From: Corbicula japonica
Taxonomy: Eukaryota > Mollusca > Bivalvia > Venerida > Cyrenidae
Reading direction: 5' to 3'
NCBI GenBank assembly: GCA_038501625.1
Contig: JAZAYU010000013.1
Coordinates: 10,726,001-10,790,000, forward strand
Length of the DNA: 64,000 bases
Position numbers and translations under genes: made by a program
Part shown: in pieces, positions 1-10,836 of the stretch
Layout of the letters: each line of letters opens with the position of its first letter
Position numbering within the stretch: position 1 is the first letter of the stretch
The notes under the pieces: model-generated
The model's input: only the letters and a program-made list of their open reading frames with translations
Told to the model about the DNA's origin: nothing
Databases searched by the model: none

Positions 1-3000
1 TGTTTGTACTGTGTATGAACGGTCATTGTGTTTTTGCACAACAGTGGCAGGTTTCCACGTATCTTGATGAATTCTAACAGGTTCACCTATTGAAAGAGTT
101 TTCAGGGGTGTAGCTGTTTTATCATAATAGCTCTTTTGCAAGTCTTTCTGTGAAGAAAGTAGTTGCTTGACCTGCTCGGGTTCTGGAGCTTTAGGAATGA
201 GTTGTTTGGGAGAAATTGGTAAGAATGATCTTATTTTCCTTCCCATTAGCAATTCTGCTGGTGAGTAACCTATGTTTAGAAGAGTGGCACGGTATTCAAG
301 TAATGCCATAACCGGATCTTTCCCTGACTGTTTGGATTTTTTGAGAATCCTTTTAACAATCTTAACATATGACTCTGCCAATCCGTTTGACTGCGGATAG
401 TGAGGTGATGAGAATATATGTGCAAAATCCCAAGTAGTTGCAAAATCTTTGAACTGCTGAGATGTGTAATAACTAGCTCCATCTGAGACTATTTTCTCAG
501 GGATACCGTGTCTTGCAAACCATTGTTTCATTTGCTTAATGACAACAGAACTGGTTGTATTTGACAATTTAGCATATTCAAAGTAATGACTATAGTAGTC
601 AACTATGAGCAAGTAATCCTGACCTTGTAGTGTGAATACATCTGTGGCAACATTTTGCCAAGGACGGTCTGGCAATTCATGCGGTATCAAAGGTTCTTTG
701 GGATTTGAACTTCGGTGCTCAAGACAAACATCACATTTGGCAACTTTATCTGTTATGTCTGCCGTGATTCTTGGCCAAAACATTGTGTCACGTGCTCTAC
801 GTAAACACTTTTCTGTACCAAAATGACCTGAGTGAAGAATTTCTAGCATCTCTGGCCTTAACTTTGCAGGTATGAGTAAACGTTGACCTTTCATGATAAT
901 GTCATCATTGACTGTTAACTCATCTCTGAAATTCCAGTAATCGAATAACTGGGAGGGGCAATCTTTTCGATTGTGTGGCCATCCTGTAAGAATTACATTT
1001 TTCAGAAGCTGTAACTCTTCATCTTGTTGTGTATGAGACCTAATCTCCTGAAATTTTCTGTCACTGTAGGGTAAAGACTTGGTAACAAAATGTACATGGA
1101 AATTGGCCTTTTCTGAGAGTTCAGGACATGTGTCTGGCAGAAACTTCCTTGATAGCGCATCTGCTAAAGGAATTTGTGTGCCAGCTTTATGTTCAAGTTG
1201 AAAGTCATAACCTTGAAGCTGAAGCATCATGCGCTGTAACCTGGGTGGTGCAACATGTACAGGCTTTTTCATTATAGAAATGAGAGGCAAATGGTCGGTT
1301 TGGACTAAAACCTGCCGACCATACACATATTGTCTGAAACGTGTCATGCCAAAAAGAACTGCAAACAATTCTTTTTCTATTTGGGCCCAATTAACCTCGG
1401 ATGGAGTAAGTGATTTGCTTGCATATGCAATCGGCTTACCATCTTGCAACAAAGTAGCACCAAGACCATATTTGGAGCTATCACATTGCAAAACAAGAGG
1501 CTTCTTTGGATCATAGAAAGTTAATACTGGTGCCTGTGTGAGGATTTTTTTCACCTCCTCGAATGCTTTTTGCTGAGGTTCTTCCCAGTAAAAGAGAACA
1601 TCCTTCTTAAGTACTTGCCTTAATGGATAAACAATCTCGGAGAGATTTGGGGCGAATTTTGATAGATAGACTATCATGCCTAAAATTGTTTCAAGTTCAG
1701 ACTTGTCTTTTGGGGAATCCATATCAAGAATCGCTGAAACTTTCTCGGGATCGGGCTTGAGACCTTCGGAAGAGATAATGTGACCAAAATATCGGATTTC
1801 CGATACACCTACTTCAAGCTTGTCCTTGTTAAAACGAATGCCTTTTTGTCTGCATCTCTGAAGGACATTTCTTAAATTTTTATCATGCTCTTCTTTGGTG
1901 TGACCCCAGATAATAATGTCATCAACTATGACTGCACAACCATCAAGACCTTCCAAACACTCATCCATGCGCTGTTGGAAGTCATCCTGACTGTTGACCA
2001 AACCAAAAGGTGTTCGAACATAACGGTATCTACCTTGTGGGGTGTTGAAGGTTGTGAGGTAAGATGATTCTTCATCTAGAACCATAGACCAATAACCTGA
2101 CTTACAGTCTAGTTTGGTGAAAATCTTTGCATTTGACAACTGAGGCAAAATATCATCCAACGTTCTCATTGGATAATGAGGTCGCGATATCGCCTTATTG
2201 AGATCTTTTGGGTCGAGACATATTCTGACCTTGTCAGAACCTGGCTTGTTAACAACTACCATTGAGTTAACCCATTTTGTCGGTTTGTTAACCTTAACAA
2301 TGATTCCTGCATTGACCATGTTTTGAAGCTCATTCTTAACTTTGTCTTGAATAGCTACTGGAACACGCCTTGGTGGGTGCACCACTGGTGGATAGGATGG
2401 GTCTACCTTAAGAGTGCATTGACCTGGTAGTCTACCTATGCCATGAAATAAGTCACGAAATTCTGACAACACCTGTGTTTTTGACAAGGGTGTAGATGTT
2501 TCGTCTAATGCCATGATAATCTTGATAAGATTAAACTCAAGGCATGTCTGTAGTCCAACAATGCAGTATCTATCTGTGCGAACAATGTAAAATTCAACAT
2601 TTTTTGAAATGGACTTATATCTACACGGTAGAATGATTTTACCAAGTACATCTAACTTGGCGCCATTGTAAGCTGTGAGGTTGCAGTGAGCTTTTACAAG
2701 TGGGGCTTTAATGTGAAGGCTTTGCAGGTTTGCTTCTGTAAGAATATTACACGAAGCTCCTGTATCTATCTTGAAGGATATGGGCTGACGCTTGGGACCA
2801 ACCTGAATATCAGCAAATACCTGATTCGTTAGTGTTATATCCTTAATAGTATCCACTTCAAAATTATCACTGTCACAGTCACTTTTATAATCCTTATCAT
2901 CCGTTTTCAGATCGTGCACCTTCTTGTTCTTCTGTCTGCAAACTTTCTCAAAGTGGTTGAACTTTTTACAAAAGTTACATCGTTTCCCCTTTGCCGGACA

Positions 3001-3708
3001 GCGATCTTTTTGATGATTTGATTGTCCACAATTTCCACATTTACTGTCCATGGGTGGTTTATCTTCACCTTTTGATGTGAAATCTGGCTTCTTTTTTGCA
3101 TTGTTGCGCTTTTTCTTGTGTGCATAGGCTTGACCTTGACTGCTCTTCCCGATTGCCGAAACTGAACTATTGTTGTTCATTTGGCGGAGCTGCGATTGAG
3201 CATAATCGTGGCTTTGAGCTATTTGGACAGCTTTTTCCAAAGTCAAACTATCGCCTTCGTTGATAAGTTTTTCCCTTATCTTCGAGGAAGTTACACCAAA
3301 AACAAGTCTGTCCCTTATCATTTCATCAGTGTTGGGAAATTTGCAGTCATTCGCTGCAATTCTCAATTTTGCGGTGAAGTCCTCTATGGATAAGTCACCT
3401 TGTACCATGTTGTTAAACTGGTATCTCTTAAACACAGAGTTCAACTTTGGCTGTACGTATTCCCAGAAACGCTTATATAGAATGTCAAGCTTCTTGTTTT
3501 GTTCAGCTGACAAATTCCATGATTTATGAATTTCACGCCCTTTCTGGCCAATCCATAACAGCAGATACATGCATTTTTCTGCTTCTTCTTTTTCCCTCAG
3601 CGGACCTGCGAAAATAAGTGCAGTGTGGTCCTGGAATTGAGTCCATGCCTCAGGCAAATTTGATGATGCCCAGTCCATCTTAGGCATTGGCACACCAGTA
3701 AACTCCAT
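1..3708 (-). CDS. Ty3/gypsy retrotransposon Gag-Pol polyprotein, cut by the window edge
   Basis: Retroelement polyprotein for the capsid, protease, reverse transcriptase, RNase H and integrase of an LTR retrotransposon. I read no stop from the ATG at 3708 to base 1, so at least 1236 codons are open and the end lies outside. In order: gag-like region; two CCHC knuckles at about residues 222-257 (CGNC and CNFC cores); protease KIDTGAS near 312; RT with an IVDD box near 593; RNase H QCDSSKYG near 745 and TDHLP near 807; integrase SDGASYY near 1075 and QSNGLAE near 1105. The start is the first ATG after the primer site. The RT and integrase motifs suggest the K02A2.6/Mag side of Ty3/gypsy (inference). 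The long open frame argues for a fairly recent insertion. Confidence 0.85.
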   Translation of the reverse strand, partial: MEFTGVPMPKMDWASSNLPEAWTQFQDHTALIFAGPLREKEEAEKCMYLLLWIGQKGREIHKSWNLSAEQNKKLDILYKRFWEYVQPKLNSVFKRYQFNNMVQGDLSIEDFTAKLRIAANDCKFPNTDEMIRDRLVFGVTSSKIREKLINEGDSLTLEKAVQIAQSHDYAQSQLRQMNNNSSVSAIGKSSQGQAYAHKKKRNNAKKKPDFTSKGEDKPPMDSKCGNCGQSNHQKDRCPAKGKRCNFCKKFNHFEKVCRQKNKKVHDLKTDDKDYKSDCDSDNFEVDTIKDITLTNQVFADIQVGPKRQPISFKIDTGASCNILTEANLQSLHIKAPLVKAHCNLTAYNGAKLDVLGKIILPCRYKSISKNVEFYIVRTDRYCIVGLQTCLEFNLIKIIMALDETSTPLSKTQVLSEFRDLFHGIGRLPGQCTLKVDPSYPPVVHPPRRVPVAIQDKVKNELQNMVNAGIIVKVNKPTKWVNSMVVVNKPGSDKVRICLDPKDLNKAISRPHYPMRTLDDILPQLSNAKIFTKLDCKSGYWSMVLDEESSYLTTFNTPQGRYRYVRTPFGLVNSQDDFQQRMDECLEGLDGCAVIVDDIIIWGHTKEEHDKNLRNVLQRCRQKGIRFNKDKLEVGVSEIRYFGHIISSEGLKPDPEKVSAILDMDSPKDKSELETILGMIVYLSKFAPNLSEIVYPLRQVLKKDVLFYWEEPQQKAFEEVKKILTQAPVLTFYDPKKPLVLQCDSSKYGLGATLLQDGKPIAYASKSLTPSEVNWAQIEKELFAVLFGMTRFRQYVYGRQVLVQTDHLPLISIMKKPVHVAPPRLQRMMLQLQGYDFQLEHKAGTQIPLADALSRKFLPDTCPELSEKANFHVHFVTKSLPYSDRKFQEIRSHTQQDEELQLLKNVILTGWPHNRKDCPSQLFDYWNFRDELTVNDDIIMKGQRLLIPAKLRPEMLEILHSGHFGTEKCLRRARDTMFWPRITADITDKVAKCDVCLEHRSSNPKEPLIPHELPDRPWQNVATDVFTLQGQDYLLIVDYYSHYFEYAKLSNTTSSVVIKQMKQWFARHGIPEKIVSDGASYYTSQQFKDFATTWDFAHIFSSPHYPQSNGLAESYVKIVKRILKKSKQSGKDPVMALLEYRATLLNIGYSPAELLMGRKIRSFLPISPKQLIPKAPEPEQVKQLLSSQKDLQKSYYDKTATPLKTLSIGEPVRIHQDTWKPATVVQKHNDRSYTVQT

Positions 3709-3753
3709 TTTGATCAATAGTGAATGTAGATTAATGAATCTAATTCAATCATC

Positions 3754-3771
3754 ATCCCACTTCTGACACCA
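3754..3771 (-). other. Primer binding site, tRNA-Leu type
   Basis: On the minus strand this reads TGGTGTCAGAAGTGGGAT, which is complementary to the 3' end of animal tRNA-Leu (…ATCCCACTTCTGACACCA, recalled). It directly abuts the LTR edge at 3772 and lies 45 bases before the gag start at 3708, the expected layout. Confidence 0.8.
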
Positions 3772-3900
3772 TGTGTCAGTTTGGCGTTGTGGTAGGCAAA
3801 GAATGACTCCAAGAGTATTCAACAGTATAATAACACTTTATTATAACATGATGTTAACTGTGCGATTGCAAGAGTAGAACTGACTCTGTGCGGTTTAAGC
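3772..3900 (-). repeat. 5' LTR of the first Ty3/gypsy element (inner edge; outer edge unresolved)
   Basis: The LTR edge is set by the primer site: the minus strand ends in ...GACACA just before TGG. A minus-strand AATAAA signal is at 3837-3842, as expected in an R region. The partner LTR is outside the window, so the outer end and target duplication cannot be fixed; the LTR may extend past 3900. Confidence 0.55.
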
Positions 3901-4379
3901 ATGCATGAATATATTGTAAAGATAAATGATATTATAGTCAGCACAGGGGTATAGCATAAATGTATAGCACGATTAAACATAATCATCATATTACAACACG
4001 TTTCTAAATTATTTAAATATATATTCATAGTATCAATAGGATCAATATAAACATCAAGGGAACTTAATAATTAGACATAAAACGGGGATCAGAGGTGTGA
4101 ACTTTGAGTCACCAAACGAAAATACAAAAATACATAGATAGGTGTGATTGCAACTGTTATGGACAGTTCAGGACAATTACAGAAATCAATGTTACTTCCC
4201 ACGCTGTTTTACCCTGTGTTTGAGCGAAAATTATACAGCCTTTCATCGGCATGACAAGCCAAATGTGACAAACAAGATTTTTAAATGTACCATAAACATT
4301 AACTGTTACGGAGTTTTGGCTCGTCTGGTTAAGGCGCATCTGATACGTGTCATATGAAAGCGTAGTAATGGGCATACTT

Positions 4380-4600
4380 GCAAGTCTTCTACAGGATTTA
4401 TATTCTCAGATCCCCTGTCAAAATTTATTCTGTATAGTTTCGGCCATTGTTTTCTCGTTTAGGGTACTCCCATTATTTTATCTGGGGACCATCCGTCGCT
4501 AAACATGGAATAGTATTAATCTGAAAATACCGCATTGAAGGTTTTTTCACCGCCATGTTCACCGCCATATGCATATATAACATCGTTTGGTATGGATCGA
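4380..4600. repeat. Diverged dispersed repeat, family also at 34.1-34.4 kb
   Basis: Shares with 34140-34370 an ordered set of blocks: AGATCCCCTGT, TTTTCTCGTTTAGGG, ATTTTATCT/TTTTATCT-GGGAC, CTGAAAATACCGCAT and ATGTTCACC. Divergence is high and no coding potential is seen. Class unknown. Confidence 0.6.
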
Positions 4601-4779
4601 GTATAAAATTGAGTAGTGCTAGGCTTCGTCAGCAGCAATATGCTTTTCAATTACGACTTATTAACAGGCTCAATCAAATCAGAATTGTTGTGGACGTTTT
4701 TGTATTACTTTTTTTAAATAATGTATTTCATGTAAATAGGATCCATATTAACAGTAAGACATATCTTTTGCGGTCTTTC

Positions 4780-4940
4780 ATGCACTTAGCTTTTGGTTTT
4801 TTAAGCAAGAAGAAAAATAGAAAAAAATGCAGTACCTGTTTCAGCTTATCAAGAACATTCTAACCACCCCCTCCCCCCCAAAAAGTTTTTTTTACATCGC
4901 ACATGTCAGTAAAGTCTTGCCGACTATAAAATGTTGAACG
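4780..4940. repeat. Diverged dispersed repeat, family also at 25.2-25.3 kb
   Basis: Shared with 25160-25340: CATGCACT..GTTTTGG, TAAGCAAGA, TATC.AGAACATTCTA and GCACATGTCAGTAAAGTC. It probably belongs to the same old element as 4380-4600, because both blocks lie close together here. The poly-C/poly-A tract at 4867-4893 lies inside this copy. Confidence 0.55.
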
Positions 4941-5029
4941 GGATCGTGTCTTATAAGGTCATATTATGAAGCAGGGCGCAGAAAAAAAACCTACATCTAT
5001 TAATATGTTAAAACTTAAAAGATAATAGG

Positions 5030-5245
5030 AGAGCAAACATAAGCACAGGGCGTAGGACTCCAGATCCGGAGACTGCGGGTTCGAATCCCACCAGGGTTGA
5101 GATTCGGGGTATTGTACCCAATCCATATTCGGCGCGAGCACTGGCTGGACACCCAGGAAGCAGTCATCGAGCGTGATTTATATAAGTTGAAAGAACTTGT
5201 TTCACAATAGATGTAAAATAAATAGTTTAAACTAAACTAAGAAAA
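5030..5245 (+). mobile_element. tRNA-derived SINE, degenerate
   Basis: A T-arm/B-box sequence GGGTTCGAATCCCAC sits at about 5088-5102, preceded by an anticodon-stem-like hairpin (CTCCAGATCCGGAG). A ~100-bp unrelated body follows, ending in an A-rich tail AAACTAAACTAA. The acceptor stem does not pair and there is no tail characteristic of a working tRNA, so this is a SINE rather than a tRNA gene. The family name is not known to me. Confidence 0.6.
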
Positions 5246-5967
5246 GAACCATTGGGGTTACCACATTGGAAACGACAGCGGCAAAACAAATCAAGAAACA
5301 AGGCGAATCTTGCGTTGGATTGTTTTACAAATTTATCGTAAAAACTAAATCAGTAGCGTAATTGAAATTGCATGGATAAGTGTTGTCGCTGCATAGGTTT
5401 GCCCCCCCCCCTCCAGTAGGGGTAATATCAATACAATTGTCATGTATACTTAAATGTAAAATACTCAAATAAAAATATCCAAGTCAGGGATTCACTATCA
5501 ATACACAACTAAAACTTTTGTAAGAAAATAAAAAGAGATAGATATTCAAATGTCATACATAATATACAAAAGACGCGCAAAATAAAAACACACAGAAAAA
5601 GTACACTGCTTATAGATACGCAAAACAATGTCAAAGGTTGCACAAAAAATCAAATTCTGTTGTCTTTTTAAATTCACCCGGCTCACAAAGTTTGTTATAT
5701 TCACGTACATGTATTGCGTGACAACATTTATAATATAAATGCAGTGTCCAGGTAATCTGACAGGTGCGTATCAAGATAGCAGGCATGGAAAAGCCGAAAC
5801 CCGGAAAACACCGGGTAGAAAATGTAAAATAAATATTCAAGGCCGTTGTTTTTCACACACTGTCATGAAGGCCGATGTACAAGCAAAATCACTCCACAAA
5901 TATGTCGTCGACCAATCACCTCCTGAAATGGCACAATCTTCTTCTCCGTTTCCATTTGGTTCTCCTG
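5246..5967. other. No gene seen; target region of the young LTR element
   Basis: AT-rich sequence with a short poly-C run near 5402-5412. Only short open frames occur. The right end (5968-5972, GGTAC) is the left copy of the target duplication of the LTR element that follows; the sequence resumes at 11031. Confidence 0.5.
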
Positions 5968-5972
5968 GGTAC

Positions 5973-6166
5973 TGATATGTTCTTTATTATAGGAGTATAA
6001 CACAACTCAGCACGTGAGAGGTTGCAATTTATTGTTCATTTTTATGAGAGCACGTTTTTACATCAAAGGCGGAAGTAGACGGTGTTTTCGTACAAACTAC
6101 ATGTCGTCAATACAACTATTAAAGTATTATTAAGACCTGACGAGTTAGCTCCCTTTAAACACTACA
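5973..6166 (-). repeat. 3' LTR of the young Ty3/gypsy element
   Basis: On the minus strand it begins TGTAGTGTTTAAAGG and ends in ...GAACATATCA. It contains AATAAA-type signals on the minus strand. Identical to 10837-11030 as read. Confidence 0.92.
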
Positions 6167-6178
6167 TTCCTCCCAACC
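6167..6178 (-). other. Polypurine tract
   Basis: The minus strand reads GGTTGGGAGGAA directly before the 3' LTR start TGTAG. This is the expected plus-strand DNA primer position. Confidence 0.8.
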
Positions 6179-6737
6179 TTAAAGAAAGCTTATATAACTT
6201 GAGAATGAAATAAGCAATACTGAACATTACCATTTAACACGAATCTGTTAATAAATGTCCACTTTGTATGTTAAAAGTTCAAATAAACACTTGTCATCAG
6301 CTTCATAGTTTCTTGCCTATAATTATCTGACAATAAAACCCATAATAATAATATCAAATAAATTGCTGGTAGTACTGCATATTTCAACATCTATAGAATG
6401 AATATTAAAGACTAATAATAATTACAATGCCAAAACTTAAAAGCTCTTAATGAATCAGGAGACTAGAATAATAAAACACAGTATATCTTAATTATTGACT
6501 AGATCTTGGGATTCAACATTAAACAGGCTGTGCAGTGATTTGAAAATTAAAACTGTTCATTAACATCAGAAGTTAGCACACAAAATAAAAAAGAACATAT
6601 CAGGTTAGCATGTAAAATATGAACCTTGAAAATAAACAATCTAATTTCAGATATTGCAGGGCAATTTACAAATTTCTGAAAACTCCTTATTATGAATACA
6701 GCATTTGTTTACTAGCTTAAAAATAATAACGTTATAT
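6179..6737 (-). other. 3' untranslated interior of the LTR element
   Basis: About 560 bp between the Gag-Pol stop and the polypurine tract. It is AT-rich; no env-like or other frame is seen. Confidence 0.6.
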
Positions 6738-9700
6738 TCAGCCTATTTTAAAATCTGCATATCTCTTGGGCATACCAGCTGAACGTGGGGGATTTCTCCT
6801 AGAAGGAACAGGAGTGACAGGTGCAGAGATTGGGTTTACAGGAGATAGAGCAGATTGAGCTGTGGGGTCTTGCCCACAAGGGTCATCAACACATGGTACT
6901 TCTTGTGGCACACTGGGACCAGATTCAAACTCCTCATCCAGGAAAGAGCGCTCAACCTTAACCGGTCTGAAATGCGATGAGTTACGAGTAATGGTGTGAC
7001 CATCACGGTCCGCAGTGACCATACTACCTTTTTTTTCTATGACAATGTATGGGTCTGGGTCATAAGGGGGTGTAAGCTTATCAAGCTTGCGTTGCTTAAC
7101 CAATACATGGTCACCTTGTGATAAATTGGATGGAGCGGTATGACGCTTTTTGTCTGCATACTCCTTCATCTTGGACTTGCTTATAGCATCATTATGTGAA
7201 ATGCGGGTAGAAACAGAGGGGGGCTTAGGTTTTGGAATCTCTGGAAAACCAACATTCATTTTCCTGCCAGTAAGTGCCTCAAATGGGGAAATCTGAGTTG
7301 CACTGTGAGGTGTAGCCCTATAATGCATGAGAAAGCTTGGAAGCTCATTTCTCCAATCACGATTATCAGTTACTGCAGCACGTATGAACTTGTTTAGAGT
7401 TCCCATAAATCTCTCAACAGTTCCATTTGCCTCGGGCCACAACGGAGTGATACGTCGATGCTTAAACCCACAGGTAGCAGCAAATTCAGCGAATTCATGA
7501 CCTTGAAAAGGCGGACCATTATCTGATTTCACAACACTGGGGTAACCTTGGCGTGCAAATATGCTACTAAGCCTAGGGATAACGACTTTGGCTGAAATAG
7601 AATGCACAACCTCTACCTCAGGGAACCGACTATGCTCGTCAACAACAACAAGAAGATATTGCCCAGAAGGGAATGGACCGGCAAAATCCACGGCAACTTC
7701 AGACCAAGGTTTAGAAGGTAAGACAGTTGGGGACACAGGTTCACTTTTATTTGGTCCAGGATAAGAAGCTTGACACGGAATACAGGCTTTGACCGTATCT
7801 TCCACCAATTTGTCTATTCCGGGAAACCACACCTTTTCCCTGATCAGCTGTTTGGTTTTCACTATACCCTGGTGTGTATGATGTGCTATTTCAACTACTC
7901 GATGCTGCAAAGCAGAGGGGATGACCAAACGATGGTCCCGAAGTATAACACCATCAACAATAGAGAACTCATCCCTGAAACGAACAAATGGGGTTAAGTC
8001 TGGACTGTCATACCATTTACCACTCTGAATAGCATTCATGACCTGTTGTAGGGTAGAACTCTCTTGTGTTGCAAGTTTAACTTCATCTAGTGACATGGCC
8101 TTTGGGACAGCATGCTGACTTATGTAAGCAACATAGGCTTCAGCAGCATTGTCACGGGTTGGTTTGTCATATGGATGTCTGCTCATGTAGTCGGCGGGGT
8201 TTTCCTTGCCAGGACGGTATTCAAGAGTAAACTGGTATGGCATCAGGCGAAGACGCCAGCGTTCCATACGAGCAGAAGCAGGTTTTTGAGAGTTGACAAT
8301 ACCTAGAAGGGGCTTGTGATCTGTGATCACTTTGAATTCAGAAGCAAATAGATACAAGTGGTAATGTTCAACACCATACACTACAGCCAGCATCTCGCGA
8401 TCTGTTTGCGAATACCGCTGTTCAACATCAGTCAGGGCACGGCTTGCGTAACAGACAACCTTGCCTTCTTGTGTAAGCATAGCAGAGACACCCACAGGGG
8501 ACGCATCAACAAGAACCTCTGTAGCCTTGCTGGGGTCAAAGTACACCATCACCTGAGTACTAGAAAGAACAGATTTAAGACTGTCAAAAGAAGTTTGCTC
8601 ATCATGAGACCAGGACCACGGGACATTCTGCCTAGTGAGACGTCTGAGGGGCTCGGTTAGTGTTGCATAGTGAGGTATGTAACGAGCAACATATTGAGTC
8701 ATACCAAGAAATGACCTTATTTCAGCAGGGCTCTGCGGCGCTGACTGACCAACAATAGCTTTAATCTTCTCTGGGTCTGCTGACACACCTACATTGCTGA
8801 AAACATGGCCAAAGAATGTAATCTTGTTCACTGAAAATATACATTTGTCTTTGTTAAGCTTGGCACCACTGCTACTGAGCCTATCTAAGGTCAACTGCAA
8901 AGCACGGTCATGGTCAGCTTGTGATTTGCCATGTACAATGATGTCGTCAGAGAGGTTTTTCGCACCAGGTATGTCCGCCAACAAATCAGCTATCTTTTTC
9001 TGAAAAATTTCTGAGGCAGCATTTACCCCAAACAAAAGACGTTTGTAGCGTCTCAGACCTACATGGGTAGAAAACGTTGTGATGTAGCGACTCTCCTCAT
9101 CGAGCTCCAGCTGGTGGTAAGCATTAGACAGGTCTAGTTTGCTAAAAACAACAGAAGAGTTAAGATCTGCCATCAGATCTTCAACAGTAGGCATAGGGTG
9201 TTTTTCCCTGGAGATAGCCTTATTTGCTTCTCTCATGTCAATACAGATACGGACACCTTTGGACTTTTTGGGCACAATAACAACTGGACTGACCCATGGG
9301 GTGGGACCAGAGACGGGTTCGATCACATCAAGGTCTTCCAGACGCTTGAGTTCTGCCTCAACATCTTTTCGTGCATGAAAGGGAATGCGCCTGTGACGCT
9401 GTGAAACAGGGGGGACATCTTTGTTGATGTGCAGTTTCACCTTCACACCGTCTATCTTGCCCATCTTTCCATCAAACAGGGTTGGATACTGCTCTGGAAT
9501 AGAACTAGAAACAGAGGTGGTAAAGGCAAAGTGAATAATGTTCAATGACTGAGCAGCTTTAGCCCCAAGAAGACAGCTGGCATACCTAGAGTCTGTGGTT
9601 TCGACAACATACAACTCTGTTTTAATTGACTTATCTTTATACTTAATTTCAGCTGTGAAATAACCAATGACATTCAATGGTGTAGTAGACCCATATGCAT

Positions 9701-10820
9701 ATATAAGGGGTATTGGCTGTTTAAGAGATGGTTTGGTTTTTAAATTGTTGAATACACTCTTACTGATAATATTTACACTTGACCCTGTATCAACAAGAAA
9801 TTCTACACTTGAATCAAAAACCTTGGCATGCACAGAAGGAATAACATTGCAAGGATTGTTACTATGTACTTTGAACACATATTCATCACATGAACTGTCA
9901 CTTAATTGGCCTGATGACTGCTTAGATGATTCTGTAAGATTAACACTATGAGTATGAGTCTTAGATCTGCAGACCTTAGCAAAATGATTGAGTTTTTTAC
10001 AGTTTCTGCACTCTAGACCAATGGCAGGACACCGTTTGTGATTTCTATCGCCTCCACAGTTACCACACCGATCGTTGCTGTTGCTGACCTGTTGGGGGTT
10101 ACCTCGTCCAGCTCCCCGACCACGAGTACGACCACGAGCTCTACCACGAAAACGTCCACGTGAACGACCACGGCTGTGTACACCCTCCTGGCGTACCGCA
10201 TTGACAGGTTTAGCAATAGAAGCTTCCATTTCGGTTGCACGTTTCTCAGAAAGTTCCAGTGCACGCGTTTCCTCAATAAGTTTGTCCAACGTATAGTTGT
10301 CCCGAAGCGCCCGTCGCCTTATGCGAGATGATGTGCACCCTTGTATGATCTGGGCTGCTATTTCACTGTCTTTGTCGTGAAAGTCACAAGTACCTGCGAG
10401 AGTACGTAAACGTGTGTAAAATGAGTCAATACCTTCACCGGGCTCTTGCTTCGCCTGGCGAAACTTATAAACCTCGAAACTAAGGTTCTGTTTGGGAGTG
10501 AAATACATCTTAAATGAATTGCACAGTTTATTATATTCGTCTGGGAGTTCGACTCGATCCCCATTGACATCTGTTACCTCCCTTGTTGACCCGATTCCCT
10601 TGTCTATGTCCGAGAACGAATCGTATATGTCATATGTTTCATCCCCACAGTAGTGCAACAGGAGTGCCTTTTTCCTCCTATCGTCAGTTATGTCAAGAGC
10701 ACACAACATATTATCAAACTTTGAGATCCATTTCTGCCACCGAACACCGGCAGAGTTTGTGTTCGAATCTTGTCCGCTTTGGACGATGAATGGTGGGAAT
10801 GACGGCAGCTGGGTAGCCAT
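6738..10820 (-). CDS. Gag-Pol polyprotein of the young Ty3/gypsy element (1360 residues)
   Basis: Single fused polyprotein. Gag-like N-terminus 1-210; Arg/Gly-rich stretch 214-240; two zinc knuckles 252-284 (the second, CRNC-KKLNH-FAKVC, is canonical CX2CX4HX4C; the first is irregular); aspartic protease with DTGSS at 344-348; RT about 480-680 with LSDD at 623-626 in place of YxDD; RNase H about 770-880 (VDASPVG, TDHKPL); integrase zinc-binding H/C residues about 980-1016; catalytic triad D1045, D1100, E1136; GPY/F-like C-terminal part (LTPPYDPDPY). The start ATG lies three bases after the primer region, which fixes it. A Tyr-lacking xSDD RT box is, as far as I recall, common in Mag-lineage elements, so it need not mean inactivity. 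No stop or frameshift is present. Confidence 0.93.
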   Translation of the reverse strand: MATQLPSFPPFIVQSGQDSNTNSAGVRWQKWISKFDNMLCALDITDDRRKKALLLHYCGDETYDIYDSFSDIDKGIGSTREVTDVNGDRVELPDEYNKLCNSFKMYFTPKQNLSFEVYKFRQAKQEPGEGIDSFYTRLRTLAGTCDFHDKDSEIAAQIIQGCTSSRIRRRALRDNYTLDKLIEETRALELSEKRATEMEASIAKPVNAVRQEGVHSRGRSRGRFRGRARGRTRGRGAGRGNPQQVSNSNDRCGNCGGDRNHKRCPAIGLECRNCKKLNHFAKVCRSKTHTHSVNLTESSKQSSGQLSDSSCDEYVFKVHSNNPCNVIPSVHAKVFDSSVEFLVDTGSSVNIISKSVFNNLKTKPSLKQPIPLIYAYGSTTPLNVIGYFTAEIKYKDKSIKTELYVVETTDSRYASCLLGAKAAQSLNIIHFAFTTSVSSSIPEQYPTLFDGKMGKIDGVKVKLHINKDVPPVSQRHRRIPFHARKDVEAELKRLEDLDVIEPVSGPTPWVSPVVIVPKKSKGVRICIDMREANKAISREKHPMPTVEDLMADLNSSVVFSKLDLSNAYHQLELDEESRYITTFSTHVGLRRYKRLLFGVNAASEIFQKKIADLLADIPGAKNLSDDIIVHGKSQADHDRALQLTLDRLSSSGAKLNKDKCIFSVNKITFFGHVFSNVGVSADPEKIKAIVGQSAPQSPAEIRSFLGMTQYVARYIPHYATLTEPLRRLTRQNVPWSWSHDEQTSFDSLKSVLSSTQVMVYFDPSKATEVLVDASPVGVSAMLTQEGKVVCYASRALTDVEQRYSQTDREMLAVVYGVEHYHLYLFASEFKVITDHKPLLGIVNSQKPASARMERWRLRLMPYQFTLEYRPGKENPADYMSRHPYDKPTRDNAAEAYVAYISQHAVPKAMSLDEVKLATQESSTLQQVMNAIQSGKWYDSPDLTPFVRFRDEFSIVDGVILRDHRLVIPSALQHRVVEIAHHTHQGIVKTKQLIREKVWFPGIDKLVEDTVKACIPCQASYPGPNKSEPVSPTVLPSKPWSEVAVDFAGPFPSGQYLLVVVDEHSRFPEVEVVHSISAKVVIPRLSSIFARQGYPSVVKSDNGPPFQGHEFAEFAATCGFKHRRITPLWPEANGTVERFMGTLNKFIRAAVTDNRDWRNELPSFLMHYRATPHSATQISPFEALTGRKMNVGFPEIPKPKPPSVSTRISHNDAISKSKMKEYADKKRHTAPSNLSQGDHVLVKQRKLDKLTPPYDPDPYIVIEKKGSMVTADRDGHTITRNSSHFRPVKVERSFLDEEFESGPSVPQEVPCVDDPCGQDPTAQSALSPVNPISAPVTPVPSRRNPPRSAGMPKRYADFKIG

Positions 10821-10823
10821 TTA

Positions 10824-10834
10824 CCTCGTCGCCA
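10824..10834 (-). other. Primer binding site, tRNA-Ser type
   Basis: The minus strand reads TGGCGACGAGG two bases after the 5' LTR. It matches the complement of the 3' end of tRNA-Ser(GCU) (…CCTCGTCGCCA, recalled) over 11 bases. Confidence 0.65.
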
Positions 10835-10836
10835 GT

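Noticed and set aside
5050..5110. Possible tRNA gene
   Set aside because: There is a good T-arm-like B box, but no pairing acceptor stem; the body and A-rich tail fit a SINE.
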